DNA of 64,000 nt from DATFCK01 sp963728975 (lineage in GTDB: Bacteria > Verrucomicrobiota > Verrucomicrobiia > Chthoniobacterales > UBA10450): contig CAVSMF010000001.1 of assembly GCA_963728975.1 (NCBI GenBank), positions 372,001 through 436,000 of the forward strand, read 5' to 3'. Under the pieces are notes generated by a model. That model was not told where the DNA came from, did no database searches, and saw nothing but the letters and a program-made list of their open reading frames with translations. This document shows, piece after piece, positions 50,995 through 59,867 of the stretch (position 1 is the first letter of the stretch; each line of letters starts with the position of its first letter). Made by a program: the position numbers and the translations under genes.

Positions 50995-51150
50995 ATGTCA
51001 CAGCATCGCAGTTTAAGGGGAGCCAGCACCATTGCCGCCAAACGGAACGTTTTGAAACGGTTCGAGCGCATCGAATTGCTCAAAAAGCGGGGCCAGTGGA
51101 AAGAAGGCTCCAAGGTTGTCGGACTGCCCAAGACGAAGCCGGACGCGTAA
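50995..51150 (+). CDS. Small basic protein of the Verrucomicrobia/Chlamydiae family
   Basis: 51 residues from the ATG at 50995: SQHRSLRGASTIAAKRNVLK, RFERIELLKKRGQWKEGSKV and VGLPKTKPDA. It closely matches the small basic protein family recognised in Verrucomicrobia, Lentisphaerae and Chlamydiae (I recall TIGR04137). Strongly basic and probably nucleic-acid or ribosome binding; function is unproven. The ORF upstream to 50935 does not match the family. A useful lineage marker. Confidence 0.9.
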   Translation: MSQHRSLRGASTIAAKRNVLKRFERIELLKKRGQWKEGSKVVGLPKTKPDA

Positions 51151-51251
51151 TTGCCGGCAAGCGATTCGCGATTCGTTAAGAGGAGTTAGGAAGTTGAACT
51201 GGCGGTCCGGCCGTTTTCTTCATTGTAATTTTTTTAACTTCAATTTCTCCC

Positions 51252-51974
51252 TTGCGCCTCAACCGATTTCTTGCTGCAGCCGGGGTTGGTTCCCGGCGCA
51301 AGTGCGATGCGTTGATCGCGGCCGGGCGGGTCACGATTAACGCTGCAATCTGTACCGATTTCAGCCGGCAGCCTGCCGCCCGCGATCACGTCAAGGTGGA
51401 TGGCCGGGCCGTCCGTCTCGACCCGCCCCTAACGATCGCTCTGCATAAACCGGCCGGTTTTGTTTCCACCCGCAAAGACCCGCATGCGCGCGATACCATC
51501 TTCGATCTGCTTCCCGCCAAATTCAGCCGTCTTTTCAACGTCGGCCGGCTCGACGCCCAAACCGAAGGTCTGCTTCTCCTGACCAACGACGGCGAACTGG
51601 CCCAGCGATTAACCCATCCCCGCCACAAAATCGAAAAAGAATACGACGTGCGATTGGACCGGCCATGGGACCCGGCTTTGACCAATAAGTTGCTTCGCGG
51701 AGTTTTTCTCGATGGACAACGCGCCCAAATCGCGCGCCTGCGGGTCGTTCGCCCCTCCCATCTGCGGATTGTTTTGCGGCAGGGAATCAATCGCCAAGTT
51801 CGCCGAATGTTTCGCCAACTCGGTTTTGAAGTGAAGCGCCTCGTCCGGGTCGGCATTGGAGATCTCCGCCTCGGCGATTTGCCCCGCGGTCATTGGCGCA
51901 TGCTGACCAGGCACGAGACCGAGATGCTGCATGCCCGAAATAATGGAGGGCGGAGCGCGGCGACGCCGATATAG
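51252..51974 (+). CDS. RsuA/RluB-type pseudouridine synthase
   Basis: 240 residues from a TTG at 51252. An S4 RNA-binding domain (MRLNRFLAAAGVGSRRKCDA) is followed by the RsuA-family catalytic domain: ALHKPAGFVSTRKDPHARDT, NVGRLDAQTEGLLLLTNDGE with the catalytic aspartate, TLRH-like KIEKEYDVRLDRP, and RQGINRQVRRMFRQLGF. It makes pseudouridine in 23S or 16S rRNA; which site cannot be told from sequence alone. The SDR gene starts 43 bp downstream. Confidence 0.92.
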   Translation: MRLNRFLAAAGVGSRRKCDALIAAGRVTINAAICTDFSRQPAARDHVKVDGRAVRLDPPLTIALHKPAGFVSTRKDPHARDTIFDLLPAKFSRLFNVGRLDAQTEGLLLLTNDGELAQRLTHPRHKIEKEYDVRLDRPWDPALTNKLLRGVFLDGQRAQIARLRVVRPSHLRIVLRQGINRQVRRMFRQLGFEVKRLVRVGIGDLRLGDLPRGHWRMLTRHETEMLHARNNGGRSAATPI

Positions 51975-52017
51975 AAGTGCGGGCTCGCAGGAGATCTCCC
52001 CTCCAGTAATTTGATAG

Positions 52018-52818
52018 ATGAAACTGGATGGATGTAACGCGCTGGTTACCGGCGCCTCTTCCGGAATCGGCCGCGCATTGGCGAGAGAGCTGGCCGGTCG
52101 AGCGAAATCTATTGTGCTGGTGGCGCGCCGCCGCCAGAGGCTGGAAGCGCTGCGCGACGAAATTTCGGCCCGCTATCCGAAGTTGATCGTCTCGGTCCGG
52201 GTGGTTGATCTCACCGATCGATCCCAGGTCGAAAATCTGATCCGCTGGTTGGATGAAGAAGAGATCGCGATTGATTTTCTGGTCAACAATGCCGGCCTTG
52301 GCGATCTGGGTCCGTTCGCCGAATCCGAACCCAGACGCAACTGGGAAATGTTGCTCGTCAACATCGCGGCCCTGACTGCGCTTACCCGGGGACTCCTGCC
52401 CCACATGACCGCCAGAAAGCGCGGCGCGATTTTGAATGTCAGTTCGTCAGCCGGTTTTCTTCCAATTCCCGGGTTTGCTGTTTACGCCGCCAGCAAGGCC
52501 TACGTCACCAGTTTTTCCGAGGCGTTGCGGGCGGAACTACGCGGCACAGGCGTTACCGTGACTGCGCTCTGCCCGGGACCGGTTGCGACCGAATTCACTG
52601 GCGTAGCCTACCGCACCGGGGAGCCAAGGGAAAAGGGCAGCCCCGCATTCGTTCACGTGCCGGTGGAAAAAGTTGCGCGAGACAGTCTGAAAGCAGTCGC
52701 CCGCGACCGTCCTCTGGTCATTCCCGGCGCAATCATGAAAATCGCGATGGCCTTTACCCGCCTGACTCCAATGCCGATTTTACGCCAGGCCTTTCGCGTC
52801 ATCGCGAAACACCCCTAA
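52018..52818 (+). CDS. Short-chain dehydrogenase/reductase
   Basis: 266 residues of a classical SDR. The cofactor motif VTGASSGIGRALARELAG and the NNAG segment (LVNNAGLGDLG) lead to the catalytic serine in ILNVSSSAGFLPIPG and the tyrosine-lysine pair in YAASKAY. The C-terminal region CPGPVATEFTGVAY is standard. Arginines after the first strand (VARRRQRLEAL) favour NADP(H). The substrate is unknown; DltE/YqjQ-like oxidoreductases are the closest by eye. Confidence 0.92.
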   Translation: MKLDGCNALVTGASSGIGRALARELAGRAKSIVLVARRRQRLEALRDEISARYPKLIVSVRVVDLTDRSQVENLIRWLDEEEIAIDFLVNNAGLGDLGPFAESEPRRNWEMLLVNIAALTALTRGLLPHMTARKRGAILNVSSSAGFLPIPGFAVYAASKAYVTSFSEALRAELRGTGVTVTALCPGPVATEFTGVAYRTGEPREKGSPAFVHVPVEKVARDSLKAVARDRPLVIPGAIMKIAMAFTRLTPMPILRQAFRVIAKHP

Positions 52819-52927
52819 CGGCTTGCCGCCGGCCGGGAACAACATCGCAGGTCCGCCAATCCGATCCGGATCGGCAGCTCGGATTGTCCGCCGTTAGAAT
52901 CGCCCGGGGTTTTCCCGGAACAGCCGT

Positions 52928-53542
52928 TTACGAGGACTTGTACTTAACCGAGCAGCCGTACGGTTTCGTTGTCGCATTGGAAACGGGCTTGCCGGCCAAG
53001 GATTCGTCAAGCGCGGCTTTGACATAATTGGTCGAACTGGGGATGTCCGCCGGGTTCGGAGTGGCTTTGTTGTCGATTGCGCCTTCGTAGACAATTTTGC
53101 CCTCCGGATCGATCACGATCATATCCGGGGTGTTTTTCGCGCCATAAGCCCGCCCAACCTTCCCATCCGGATCAAGAAGAAATGCCGTTTGATGCGACCT
53201 CCAGCTGTCCATGATTTTCTCGGCCTGCTCCCCGGTCAGATTGCCCTGAGTGCCAGGAGCGTTGGAGTCGATGGTCAGCCAGACCACACCCCTTCCTGTA
53301 AACTCCTTTTGCAGGTTTTGCATGTTACTGCTGCCATAATGCTTTTTCACAAACGGGCACTCCGGATTAAACCACTCGAGCACGACGTATTTCCCTTTGT
53401 AATCGGCCAGCGAATGCGTTTTGCCCTTCGAATCGGGAAGCGAGAAATTCGGGGCGGCGTTGCCGACCGGCGGAACATCCGCCGCCCAGATCGCGCCGAC
53501 GGTCAAGGTGGTAAGGACAGTTAGAAGCAGTTTTGTTTTCAT
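52928..53542 (-). CDS. Exported redoxin (AhpC/TSA-like) with a single-cysteine motif
   Basis: 204 residues with a signal peptide (MKTKLLLTVLTTLTVGAIWA). The thioredoxin-like fold contains VVLEWFNPECPFVKKHYGSS, so the usual CxxC is replaced by a lone cysteine, and a late cysteine lies in PYGCSVKY near the C-terminus. GTQGNLTGEQAEKIMDSWRS and FLLDPDGKVGRAYGAKNTPD match the redoxin family. It likely acts on peroxides or on thiol exchange in the periplasm. It ends the same leftward run as dsbD, 3 bp upstream of it in map order, and DsbD could reduce it. Confidence 0.88.
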   Translation of the reverse strand: MKTKLLLTVLTTLTVGAIWAADVPPVGNAAPNFSLPDSKGKTHSLADYKGKYVVLEWFNPECPFVKKHYGSSNMQNLQKEFTGRGVVWLTIDSNAPGTQGNLTGEQAEKIMDSWRSHQTAFLLDPDGKVGRAYGAKNTPDMIVIDPEGKIVYEGAIDNKATPNPADIPSSTNYVKAALDESLAGKPVSNATTKPYGCSVKYKSS

Positions 53543-53545
53543 AGG

Positions 53546-55681
53546 CTATTCTGACGCTACAGTGGGTACAATGGCTTCAAGCTTCTCAACGACCATACTC
53601 TTGGTCAGCAATTCCGGAAACACAACCGGCTGTTGCGATTTGCCCGGATATAACACATAAAATGGGACACCGACCCGGCCAAATTGTTGCAAAAATTTTG
53701 TAATGATCGGATCGCCGTTGGTCCAATCGGCCTTGAGTTTGGTGACGCCATGACGCTGGAACGCCTGGCGCACAGCCGCGTTTTCCAGCACATGTCCTTC
53801 GTTGAATTTGCAGTTCAAACACCAGGCAGCGGTGAAATCCACAAACACGGGATGTCCTCGAGCAAGCTCCGACTGCAATCGCTCGGCCGAAAACGGCTTC
53901 CAATCGCCTTCCAATTGCGCGGTCGATGTCGCCTGCTTCGCCGCGGCAAATTTGTTGCCGATGAAATAGAGCCCGCTGCCAACCACCAGCGCGAGCATCA
54001 GGACAATCACAACAACTCTTTTTCGCAGAGTCGCACCGGGAACGATAAAGGCGCCCTGCATCCAGCAGGCAATGCTGACCACCAGGAGAAAACAGGACGC
54101 CCAGATCAAGCCGTCGAGTCCCCGCTGCGCGCCGATAACATAAAGCAAGAAAACCAGGGTTCCGATCAGGAGAAAGCCCATGAACTGTTTTAAGTGGACC
54201 ATCCATGGACCGGGCTTGGGCAAAAAACGGAGCCAGGCAGGCTGGGCGCAAAGCAGCACGTAGGGCAACGCCATTCCGGCTGCGATCGAGAGAAACATCG
54301 CCACGATAATTACCCCGGATTGAGCAAAGGCGTAGCCCAGCGCCGTGCCCAGATAGGGAGCAGTGCAGGGAGTGGCTAGCAGGGTCGCGAACATACCTTG
54401 GAAGAACGACCCGGCGTAACCCTCGCTGGCAGCAAGACCAACCATGCTTTGGGTCGCACTTTGAGGCAGGAAAATTTCAAATACCCCAAAAAGATTGAGC
54501 GCGAACACAAGCACAATCACGCTCATCCCAAAAACAAAATAAGGATTGGTGAATTGAAACGCCCACGTAATTTGGTGCCCGGCCGACTTTAGCCCAATCA
54601 AGATTGTCGCGAGCCCGAGAAACCAAACGAAGATTCCAGCCGCAAAGGCGAGACCGCTCCGAAAAATCTTTTGCCGGCTTTGCCCAGCGTGCCGAACAAA
54701 TCCAAAAATCTTCAATGAAATAACCGGCAGAACGCACGGCATCAGATTCAAAATCGCGCCGCCCAGAAAACCGAAGAAAAGGAGCGTCACCAGTCCTTGC
54801 GATTGCGAAGTCGAAGCAACCGGGGCCGGTTCCGGAGCCCGCCAGGCCTGGCGATTGTCCGCGTTCAGGCGGGGGGCAAACACGACCAGGCCGTTGATCT
54901 CAGTGACGCTTTTTCCGGCAGAATCCAGAGGAATTTGAAAAACCACCTTATTGCCTGCCCTCGACTCGACCGATGGATGAGATATCACCACGCCGGGCCC
55001 CGGTTCCGGATAGAAGTCGATCACCGGATAGTTGCTGAGCGCGGCGCTCGTCACGCTCAACCGCAAAGCGGGACCGTACCGGCTCCACTTCGCCGAAGCG
55101 ACATCACCACCAGGCCATTTCTGCGGTAAGAGACGACGGTAACGCGCAAACAGATCCTGATTGGCCGGAGCGCCTTGGCCTGACACCGGTAACTCAAGGC
55201 TGAGTTCTGCGGCGCCCGGAATGCAGATCTTCTCGCACACCAGCCAGCTCGCTTTGGCGGCAAGCTTTACCCCGGAAGCGTCCAGAGACGACGGCGGGGT
55301 CAGCTCCTGCAGGAGCAAGACTTCGTCATGATAACCGTATGTCTGGATGTCTCCGGGGTCGGTCAGCTTCAGAGGAATCGGCCATTGGATTTCGCCGCTT
55401 TTCCAGCCTGGCGGCAGTTTCCAATTCAGCTCGGTAGGAATGCCGGCGTCGCCGGGAAAACGCCAGTAGGTATGCCAGCCCGGGACCATATGGAGCAATA
55501 AGCCGGCGGTAAATGGCCGGCCCGGCACAATGGCGGATGTGTCCGCGACCAGCTCAGCCTTAACCAGCTGCCGGCCTTCGTAGGTCTGGCCGCAAAGTCT
55601 GCTCGTCAGGGCAAACAACGAGAGAATAAGGGCGGTTCCCAGAATCGCCGAGCGAATCGATTTCACCTGACTAATTAACAC
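53546..55681 (-). CDS. dsbD: Thiol:disulfide interchange protein DsbD
   Basis: 711 residues. Signal peptide, N-terminal immunoglobulin-like alpha domain (KAELVADTSAIVPGRPFTAG, GWHTYWRFPGDAG, KICIPGAAEL with its cysteine), eight-helix beta domain with LMPCVLPVISLKIFGF and TLLATPCTAPYLGTALG carrying the transmembrane cysteine pair, and a C-terminal thioredoxin-like gamma domain with VFVDFTAAWCLNCKFNE. It moves electrons from cytoplasmic thioredoxin (trxA at 3.4 kb is a candidate) to periplasmic acceptors such as the redoxin next to it. The gene pair is a coherent redox operon. Confidence 0.95.
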   Translation of the reverse strand: MLISQVKSIRSAILGTALILSLFALTSRLCGQTYEGRQLVKAELVADTSAIVPGRPFTAGLLLHMVPGWHTYWRFPGDAGIPTELNWKLPPGWKSGEIQWPIPLKLTDPGDIQTYGYHDEVLLLQELTPPSSLDASGVKLAAKASWLVCEKICIPGAAELSLELPVSGQGAPANQDLFARYRRLLPQKWPGGDVASAKWSRYGPALRLSVTSAALSNYPVIDFYPEPGPGVVISHPSVESRAGNKVVFQIPLDSAGKSVTEINGLVVFAPRLNADNRQAWRAPEPAPVASTSQSQGLVTLLFFGFLGGAILNLMPCVLPVISLKIFGFVRHAGQSRQKIFRSGLAFAAGIFVWFLGLATILIGLKSAGHQITWAFQFTNPYFVFGMSVIVLVFALNLFGVFEIFLPQSATQSMVGLAASEGYAGSFFQGMFATLLATPCTAPYLGTALGYAFAQSGVIIVAMFLSIAAGMALPYVLLCAQPAWLRFLPKPGPWMVHLKQFMGFLLIGTLVFLLYVIGAQRGLDGLIWASCFLLVVSIACWMQGAFIVPGATLRKRVVVIVLMLALVVGSGLYFIGNKFAAAKQATSTAQLEGDWKPFSAERLQSELARGHPVFVDFTAAWCLNCKFNEGHVLENAAVRQAFQRHGVTKLKADWTNGDPIITKFLQQFGRVGVPFYVLYPGKSQQPVVFPELLTKSMVVEKLEAIVPTVASE

Positions 55682-55740
55682 CGGCCTTGCCCGCGCAGCA
55701 ATTAACCCGGGCGGGCTCGACAGATGCTGCCAAGAAAGTC

Positions 55741-55983
55741 ATGCGTACTTTCTCTACCCTGCTGTTGATTGGCGGACTTGGAATCCTTTACCTCTGGCAG
55801 AAGCACAGCGAAACGGCTGATCCCCCTTCGAAACCCGGCACCATCCAGGCCGTCAATGCCACGCCGGCGGCGAGTCCGACAGGTCAGGCGTCACCCCACA
55901 ACTGGATGAAGCGATCGATCGATCGAGCACGCGAAGTCACGCAAAAGGCGCGCAGCCGAACCCAGGAAAGCCAGAATCCGTAA
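55741..55983 (+). CDS. Small single-pass membrane protein
   Basis: 80 residues from the ATG at 55741: MRTFSTLLLIGGLGILYLWQ forms an N-terminal membrane anchor, followed by a Ser/Pro/Ala-rich polar tail and a basic C-terminus (KRSIDRAREVTQKARSRTQE). The frame back to 55687 lies in the dsbD promoter region and is not preferred. I do not recognise a family. It is divergent from dsbD, and its end faces the next minus-strand gene. Confidence 0.6.
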   Translation: MRTFSTLLLIGGLGILYLWQKHSETADPPSKPGTIQAVNATPAASPTGQASPHNWMKRSIDRAREVTQKARSRTQESQNP

Positions 55984-55989
55984 CCGGCT

Positions 55990-56574
55990 TTAGTTCAGAT
56001 TGTGCTGGGCGTTTTGTCCGGCCTGGAGTCGGCTTTGAATCGCCGCCTTGAATGCAGCTGGGGTCAACGCTTCGCCGGTGGCCGAACTCTCGGTTGCGGT
56101 CCCCAGGCGAGCGACGTCGCGAACCGGTTCACCTTCATTAGTGGTAACAAGTTCACGGCCTGAATCGTCCCGGCGGATATGAAACCGGCCGTGCATGATC
56201 CCGACCAGCGGAACGACCTGGCTTCCATTATTTTCGACAAACACAATGTCTTCGTCGCCCACTTCGAACTTGGGCCCGTCGGCTATCTCCATTGTTTCCC
56301 CATCAACCGTGCCGCCGAACATGCGGATCGTATAGGATTGGCCGGGATCGCCCTTGACCGAGTCTTTGATCTGGAATGTAACATAACTAACAATGTGCCG
56401 TTCCGAGCCCTCACCCACCCACTGAGAACTCACCCGGGTCACGTTGCCTTGAAAGATGAGCTCAGCTTGATCAACCAATTGTTCAAAGCTGGGTGGGATG
56501 ACGGTCGTGGCATGGGTGGAACCGCCCACGATCAGTAAACTGGCGACGATGAGGAGATAGTTTGTTTTTTTCAT
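55990..56574 (-). CDS. Exported hypothetical protein next to the metzincin
   Basis: 194 residues with signal peptide MKKTNYLLIVASLLIVGGST. The mature part reads as a beta-rich domain (FEQLVDQAELIFQGNVTRVS, IVSYVTFQIKDSVKGDPGQS, DEDIVFVENNGSQVVPLVGI) that I associate with uncharacterised secreted proteins found beside matrixin-like proteases; no catalytic motif is seen. It follows the metzincin by 35 bp in the same direction, so it could be an inhibitor, chaperone or partner, which is inference. The C-terminus (AAIQSRLQAGQN) is helical. Confidence 0.7.
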   Translation of the reverse strand: MKKTNYLLIVASLLIVGGSTHATTVIPPSFEQLVDQAELIFQGNVTRVSSQWVGEGSERHIVSYVTFQIKDSVKGDPGQSYTIRMFGGTVDGETMEIADGPKFEVGDEDIVFVENNGSQVVPLVGIMHGRFHIRRDDSGRELVTTNEGEPVRDVARLGTATESSATGEALTPAAFKAAIQSRLQAGQNAQHNLN

Positions 56575-56609
56575 AAAGGGGGGCGGGTGGACGAGTAGAA
56601 TTGGACTGT

Positions 56610-57707
56610 TTATTTGATAATCGTGACCGAAGCGGTTCTGGGCGAGGAGACACTGTAACCGGTTCCATTTGACAGGTACAAGGTCACCATCTTGCCTTTT
56701 CGCGCCGCGCGCACCGCATTCAGTGTCACCGTGGCCGAACTGTCGCCCGCTGGAATCGTGACCTGTCCACCCGCGCCGCTGAGGGTGTATTGCTTGCCCA
56801 GTCGGCCTTTGCCTCCCATCACATATCTCACCGTCACAGCAGCAGACTGGTTTACTGGCGCGATTGAGATTGTGAACGTTGCACTCTCACCCCGATGGAC
56901 AATCGAAGTTGAAACCGAAACGCTGGCCCCATTCAAGGCGGGCGTTGCTGATGGAGTGGCCACTGGGGTCGGGGTTGGCGTCGGAGCGGGTGTCGGCGTC
57001 GACGAGGGAGAACTGGATCCCGTGCCATACAACGATTGCGCCCCGTTGATATCGTCCTGCGCAGCCGTATCAATATTGCTGATTATCGAATTCATTACCG
57101 CGGATACATGCTGGCCATGCTGGTCCGGATGATCCAAACCGAGCGCGTGCCCGAGCTCGTGAATCAGAACGCGACGAATCTCACCGATCGCATAGCCACC
57201 GGTGCCGAACCGCAACGCCCCGCGGTAGGAATCCCACTGAAGATGATTGTTAAACAAAATGTCGGCCTCCATCATGTTTCGGCTGGAGTTGTAGTAGTAA
57301 CCAGTGATGGCGAGAGTGTTGGAGCCAAAGGAACTTCCAAAAAATGTGCTGGCGAAAGCCACCGTATTAACATGGTCGCCCTGGCTGATGGGCGCGTCCG
57401 AGTTCGTGATATTGATCAGCTGAATTGAACCGATCGACTGATTCCAAATCGAAAACGCGGGCGCCGCGGCCGCGTCCCAAGAGGTATTTCCATCGGCCAA
57501 AGTCCGGCCCGCGTTTCCCAAGGCGACCTGAAAGGTAACATTCCCCGAGGACCACCTGGGGGTACCTGATTCGTAAACAAAGCCGGATACGTTTGGAACC
57601 GTGAGAAAACCGGAAACAGCGGCCAAAACCATGATCAGACGGCCCAGCAAGCTGCCAGGGGCGGTGTAAACGCACGGGTTCAAAGAAGAGAGGTCGGGCC
57701 GATTCAT
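56610..57707 (-). CDS. Secreted matrixin-like zinc metalloprotease
   Basis: 365 residues from the ATG at 57707. N-terminal membrane/signal segment (about 16-37, LGRLIMVLAAVSGFLTVPNV). The protease domain (about 40-220) has the metzincin zinc motif HELGHALGLDH and a downstream SAVMNSI Met-turn. A Thr/Pro linker (TPTPAPTPTPTPV) leads to a C-terminal beta-sandwich (about 255-365) with FTISIAPVNQSAAVTVRYVM and VTLNAVRAARKG, like Calx-beta or similar repeats. It is likely exported to degrade extracellular protein. It is co-directional with the hypothetical gene at 55990. Confidence 0.88.
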   Translation of the reverse strand: MNRPDLSSLNPCVYTAPGSLLGRLIMVLAAVSGFLTVPNVSGFVYESGTPRWSSGNVTFQVALGNAGRTLADGNTSWDAAAAPAFSIWNQSIGSIQLINITNSDAPISQGDHVNTVAFASTFFGSSFGSNTLAITGYYYNSSRNMMEADILFNNHLQWDSYRGALRFGTGGYAIGEIRRVLIHELGHALGLDHPDQHGQHVSAVMNSIISNIDTAAQDDINGAQSLYGTGSSSPSSTPTPAPTPTPTPVATPSATPALNGASVSVSTSIVHRGESATFTISIAPVNQSAAVTVRYVMGGKGRLGKQYTLSGAGGQVTIPAGDSSATVTLNAVRAARKGKMVTLYLSNGTGYSVSSPRTASVTIIK

Positions 57708-57939
57708 ATAATTTCTAGAAAGCAAATGGCGTGCGAATCGCCGGGAAAAATGGCAAAACAGACGGGCGCGGGTGCCCGCTATGAGAGGAAAAATAGGGGA
57801 TGGGGAGATTGCAGTACGGCCTGGATAGAATGAGCCGCCGCCATCAGGAGGTGTGCCGCGTCGAAGCTTTTTTCTAAATCAGCGTAATTTTATTTCAGAG
57901 CTGATTCCGCGGGCCCACCCGAGCCCACTGCATCTCAAA

Positions 57940-58410
57940 TCAAGGCACCAGGAAAATCTTCCCGGAATATGGATCCTTCACTTTGCTCCCCGGCGCGTAA
58001 CCGCTGACATCGACATACTTGGTCGGATCCGATGGACTGTAAACGTATCCAGGTTTGCCTTCCACCGGCTTTGCCGTGGGAAATTGCGGTTCGGATGGCG
58101 TCGTCCGGATGGTTGGCGACGGTTTTGGCGTGGATTGCGGTCTCTCGCGGCGAGCAACTTGTGGCGACGGGTTCGATCTGGCGAGCTCTGGAGTCGCAGT
58201 CGGCATCGAAGAAGGCCGGACATGGCGCGACCGCCTGCGATCCAATGAAGATGCGCTCGGGCTGGTCCTGGGAGAAGGCTCGGCGCGATTGGAAGGGAAA
58301 TTTACCGGGGTCGTAGCCTCCTGGTAGGACGTCACCGCAACTTCGTGAGCGCTACGGCATCCGGCAATGATCAAGGTGGCAAGCAAGAGCGATCTCGTCC
58401 CCCAGATCAT
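57940..58410 (-). CDS. Lipoprotein with the GKIFLVP C-terminal module (second copy)
   Basis: 156 residues. Lipobox signal peptide (MIWGTRSLLLATLIIAGC), long Ser/Pro/Arg linker, then PGYVYSPSDPTKYVDVSGYA and PGSKVKDPYSGKIFLVP, the same module as at 33877-34260. AAGGAG lies 5 nt before the ATG, a clear ribosome site. The linkers of the two paralogues are unrelated, so only the tail and the lipid anchor are kept. Function unknown; probably a membrane-tethered small beta module. Confidence 0.82.
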   Translation of the reverse strand: MIWGTRSLLLATLIIAGCRSAHEVAVTSYQEATTPVNFPSNRAEPSPRTSPSASSLDRRRSRHVRPSSMPTATPELARSNPSPQVARRERPQSTPKPSPTIRTTPSEPQFPTAKPVEGKPGYVYSPSDPTKYVDVSGYAPGSKVKDPYSGKIFLVP

Positions 58411-58474
58411 GGTAGCTCCTTATACCGGCGTCGAACCTGCATGCAACTGTCTGGAAGCCTCGCCGAAGCTCTAT

Positions 58475-59524
58475 CTAGTGAGAGCGGGTCAGCTCTCTTG
58501 CGTCGGCAACGAACTCTTCCAACATCGCTTCGGTGACGGCCCAGGAACACATCAGACGGTAAATGTCGGGTTCTACGAATTTGTAAAAGCACCAGCCTCG
58601 GCTTCGCAACGCGGCTGCGAGCTTTTCAGGCAGCCGCAGGAAAACAGCGTTCGATTCCACCGAATAACAGGGCTTAAGTCCCGTATCGGTTTGAAGGCGG
58701 CGTGCAAGTTTTTGAGCCGCTTCGTTAGCGTGTCTGGCATTGCGCAACCAAAGGTCGTCGGTCAGGAGGGCGAGCCAGGGCGCGGCCAGGAAACGCATTT
58801 TGGAGGCAAGCTGCCCCCCCTGTTTCACCCGGTAGTCGAACTCATATGCCAATTCGCGCTTGAAAAAAACGATCAGCTCTCCGGCAGCAACGCCGTTCTT
58901 TGTTCCACCAAGACAAAGGACATCGACCCCCACCTGCCAGGTAATCTCTTTGGGCTGGCATTGCAGAAACGCAACCGCGTTGGCGAGCCGGGCGCCGTCC
59001 ATTTGCACGAGCATCTGCCGCCCACGGGCGAACTCGGACAGAGCCGCAAGTTCGTCGCGCCGGTAAACCGTGCCTAATTCGGTCGCCTGGGTCAGGCTGA
59101 TTGCGCGCGGTTTGTGAGAATGCAGCTCATGCTGGCTTGCCAACGTCATGGCCGTCTCCGCCATGCTAACCTTTCCATCGGCACCGTCTACGGGGAGAAG
59201 TCTCGAGCCATTTGTGAAAAGCTCCGGGGCGCCGCATTCATCCGTTTGAACATGGGAGAAGCGATGGCAGACAACGCTGTGAAAAGATCGACAGATCTGG
59301 GCCAGCGCGAGCGCGTTTGCGGCTGTGCCATTAAACACAAGATAAACATCGCAATCGGTCTCGAAGATCTCGCGGATACGATCGCACACCCGCAGGGTCC
59401 AGGAATCGTCTCCGTAGGACGGCGCTGTTTCCGAATTAGCCTTTTCCAAGGCGGCCAAGGATTGGGGGCAAATGCCGGCGGTGTTGTCGCTGGCAAAATC
59501 GTGGCGTTCGGGGACTGAGGCCAT
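58475..59524 (-). CDS. Low-specificity L-threonine aldolase / beta-eliminating lyase family
   Basis: 349 residues of the PLP-dependent aldolase fold. The cofactor lysine lies in VLCLGGTKNGVAAGE, with SHVQTDECGAPE, GTVYRRDELAALSEFARGRQ and VQMDGARLANA around it. It splits threonine or allo-threonine into glycine and acetaldehyde. The start at 59524 gives MASVPERHDFASDNTAGICP, typical of the family. It lies 64 bp upstream of the lipoprotein gene in the same direction. Confidence 0.93.
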   Translation of the reverse strand: MASVPERHDFASDNTAGICPQSLAALEKANSETAPSYGDDSWTLRVCDRIREIFETDCDVYLVFNGTAANALALAQICRSFHSVVCHRFSHVQTDECGAPELFTNGSRLLPVDGADGKVSMAETAMTLASQHELHSHKPRAISLTQATELGTVYRRDELAALSEFARGRQMLVQMDGARLANAVAFLQCQPKEITWQVGVDVLCLGGTKNGVAAGELIVFFKRELAYEFDYRVKQGGQLASKMRFLAAPWLALLTDDLWLRNARHANEAAQKLARRLQTDTGLKPCYSVESNAVFLRLPEKLAAALRSRGWCFYKFVEPDIYRLMCSWAVTEAMLEEFVADARELTRSH

Positions 59525-59867
59525 GTCGCTTTGCTAATCGAGGTCGTGGCATGGAGCAACCGGGAACAGGATACCACCCGGCCAGGGGGTCGCCTGACGG
59601 GCTTTAGATTGGGCTTCAGCCCGTCAGGCAGTTCACCTCTACTTGCTCCCCACGGTCGTTGCGCAGCTGCGCAGCGATCGTGTTAAACATGGTTCGAGTT
59701 CAGACCGTCAAGTGACCGTATCGCCCGCCGCCGCAGACCGGGAGCGAGGCAGCAAGCTCTTGTGGAACAAAAGATTACAAAAATGAAGTTTTTTACGGGG
59801 CGCGCCTGAACCGGGTTCTCCCCTGCTTTGTTTTGCCTAAGCAGAGACGCCAGACTAAGCTCCCGCG
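59525..59867. repeat. Intergenic region with a strong 12-bp inverted repeat
   Basis: GCCTGACGGGCT (59592-59603) and AGCCCGTCAGGC (59618-59629) pair perfectly around a 14-nt loop. The region separates two divergent genes. It could be a folded RNA, a terminator or a REP-like element without GTAG. I see no gene in the remaining bases. Confidence 0.7.

Noticed and set aside
58400..58480. tRNA-like stretch on the minus strand (a ggttcgacgcc segment near a GAGC-type arm)
   Set aside because: The T stem does not pair and no anticodon stem can be formed. The sequence is explained by the end of the aldolase gene and the AAGGAG ribosome site of the lipoprotein.
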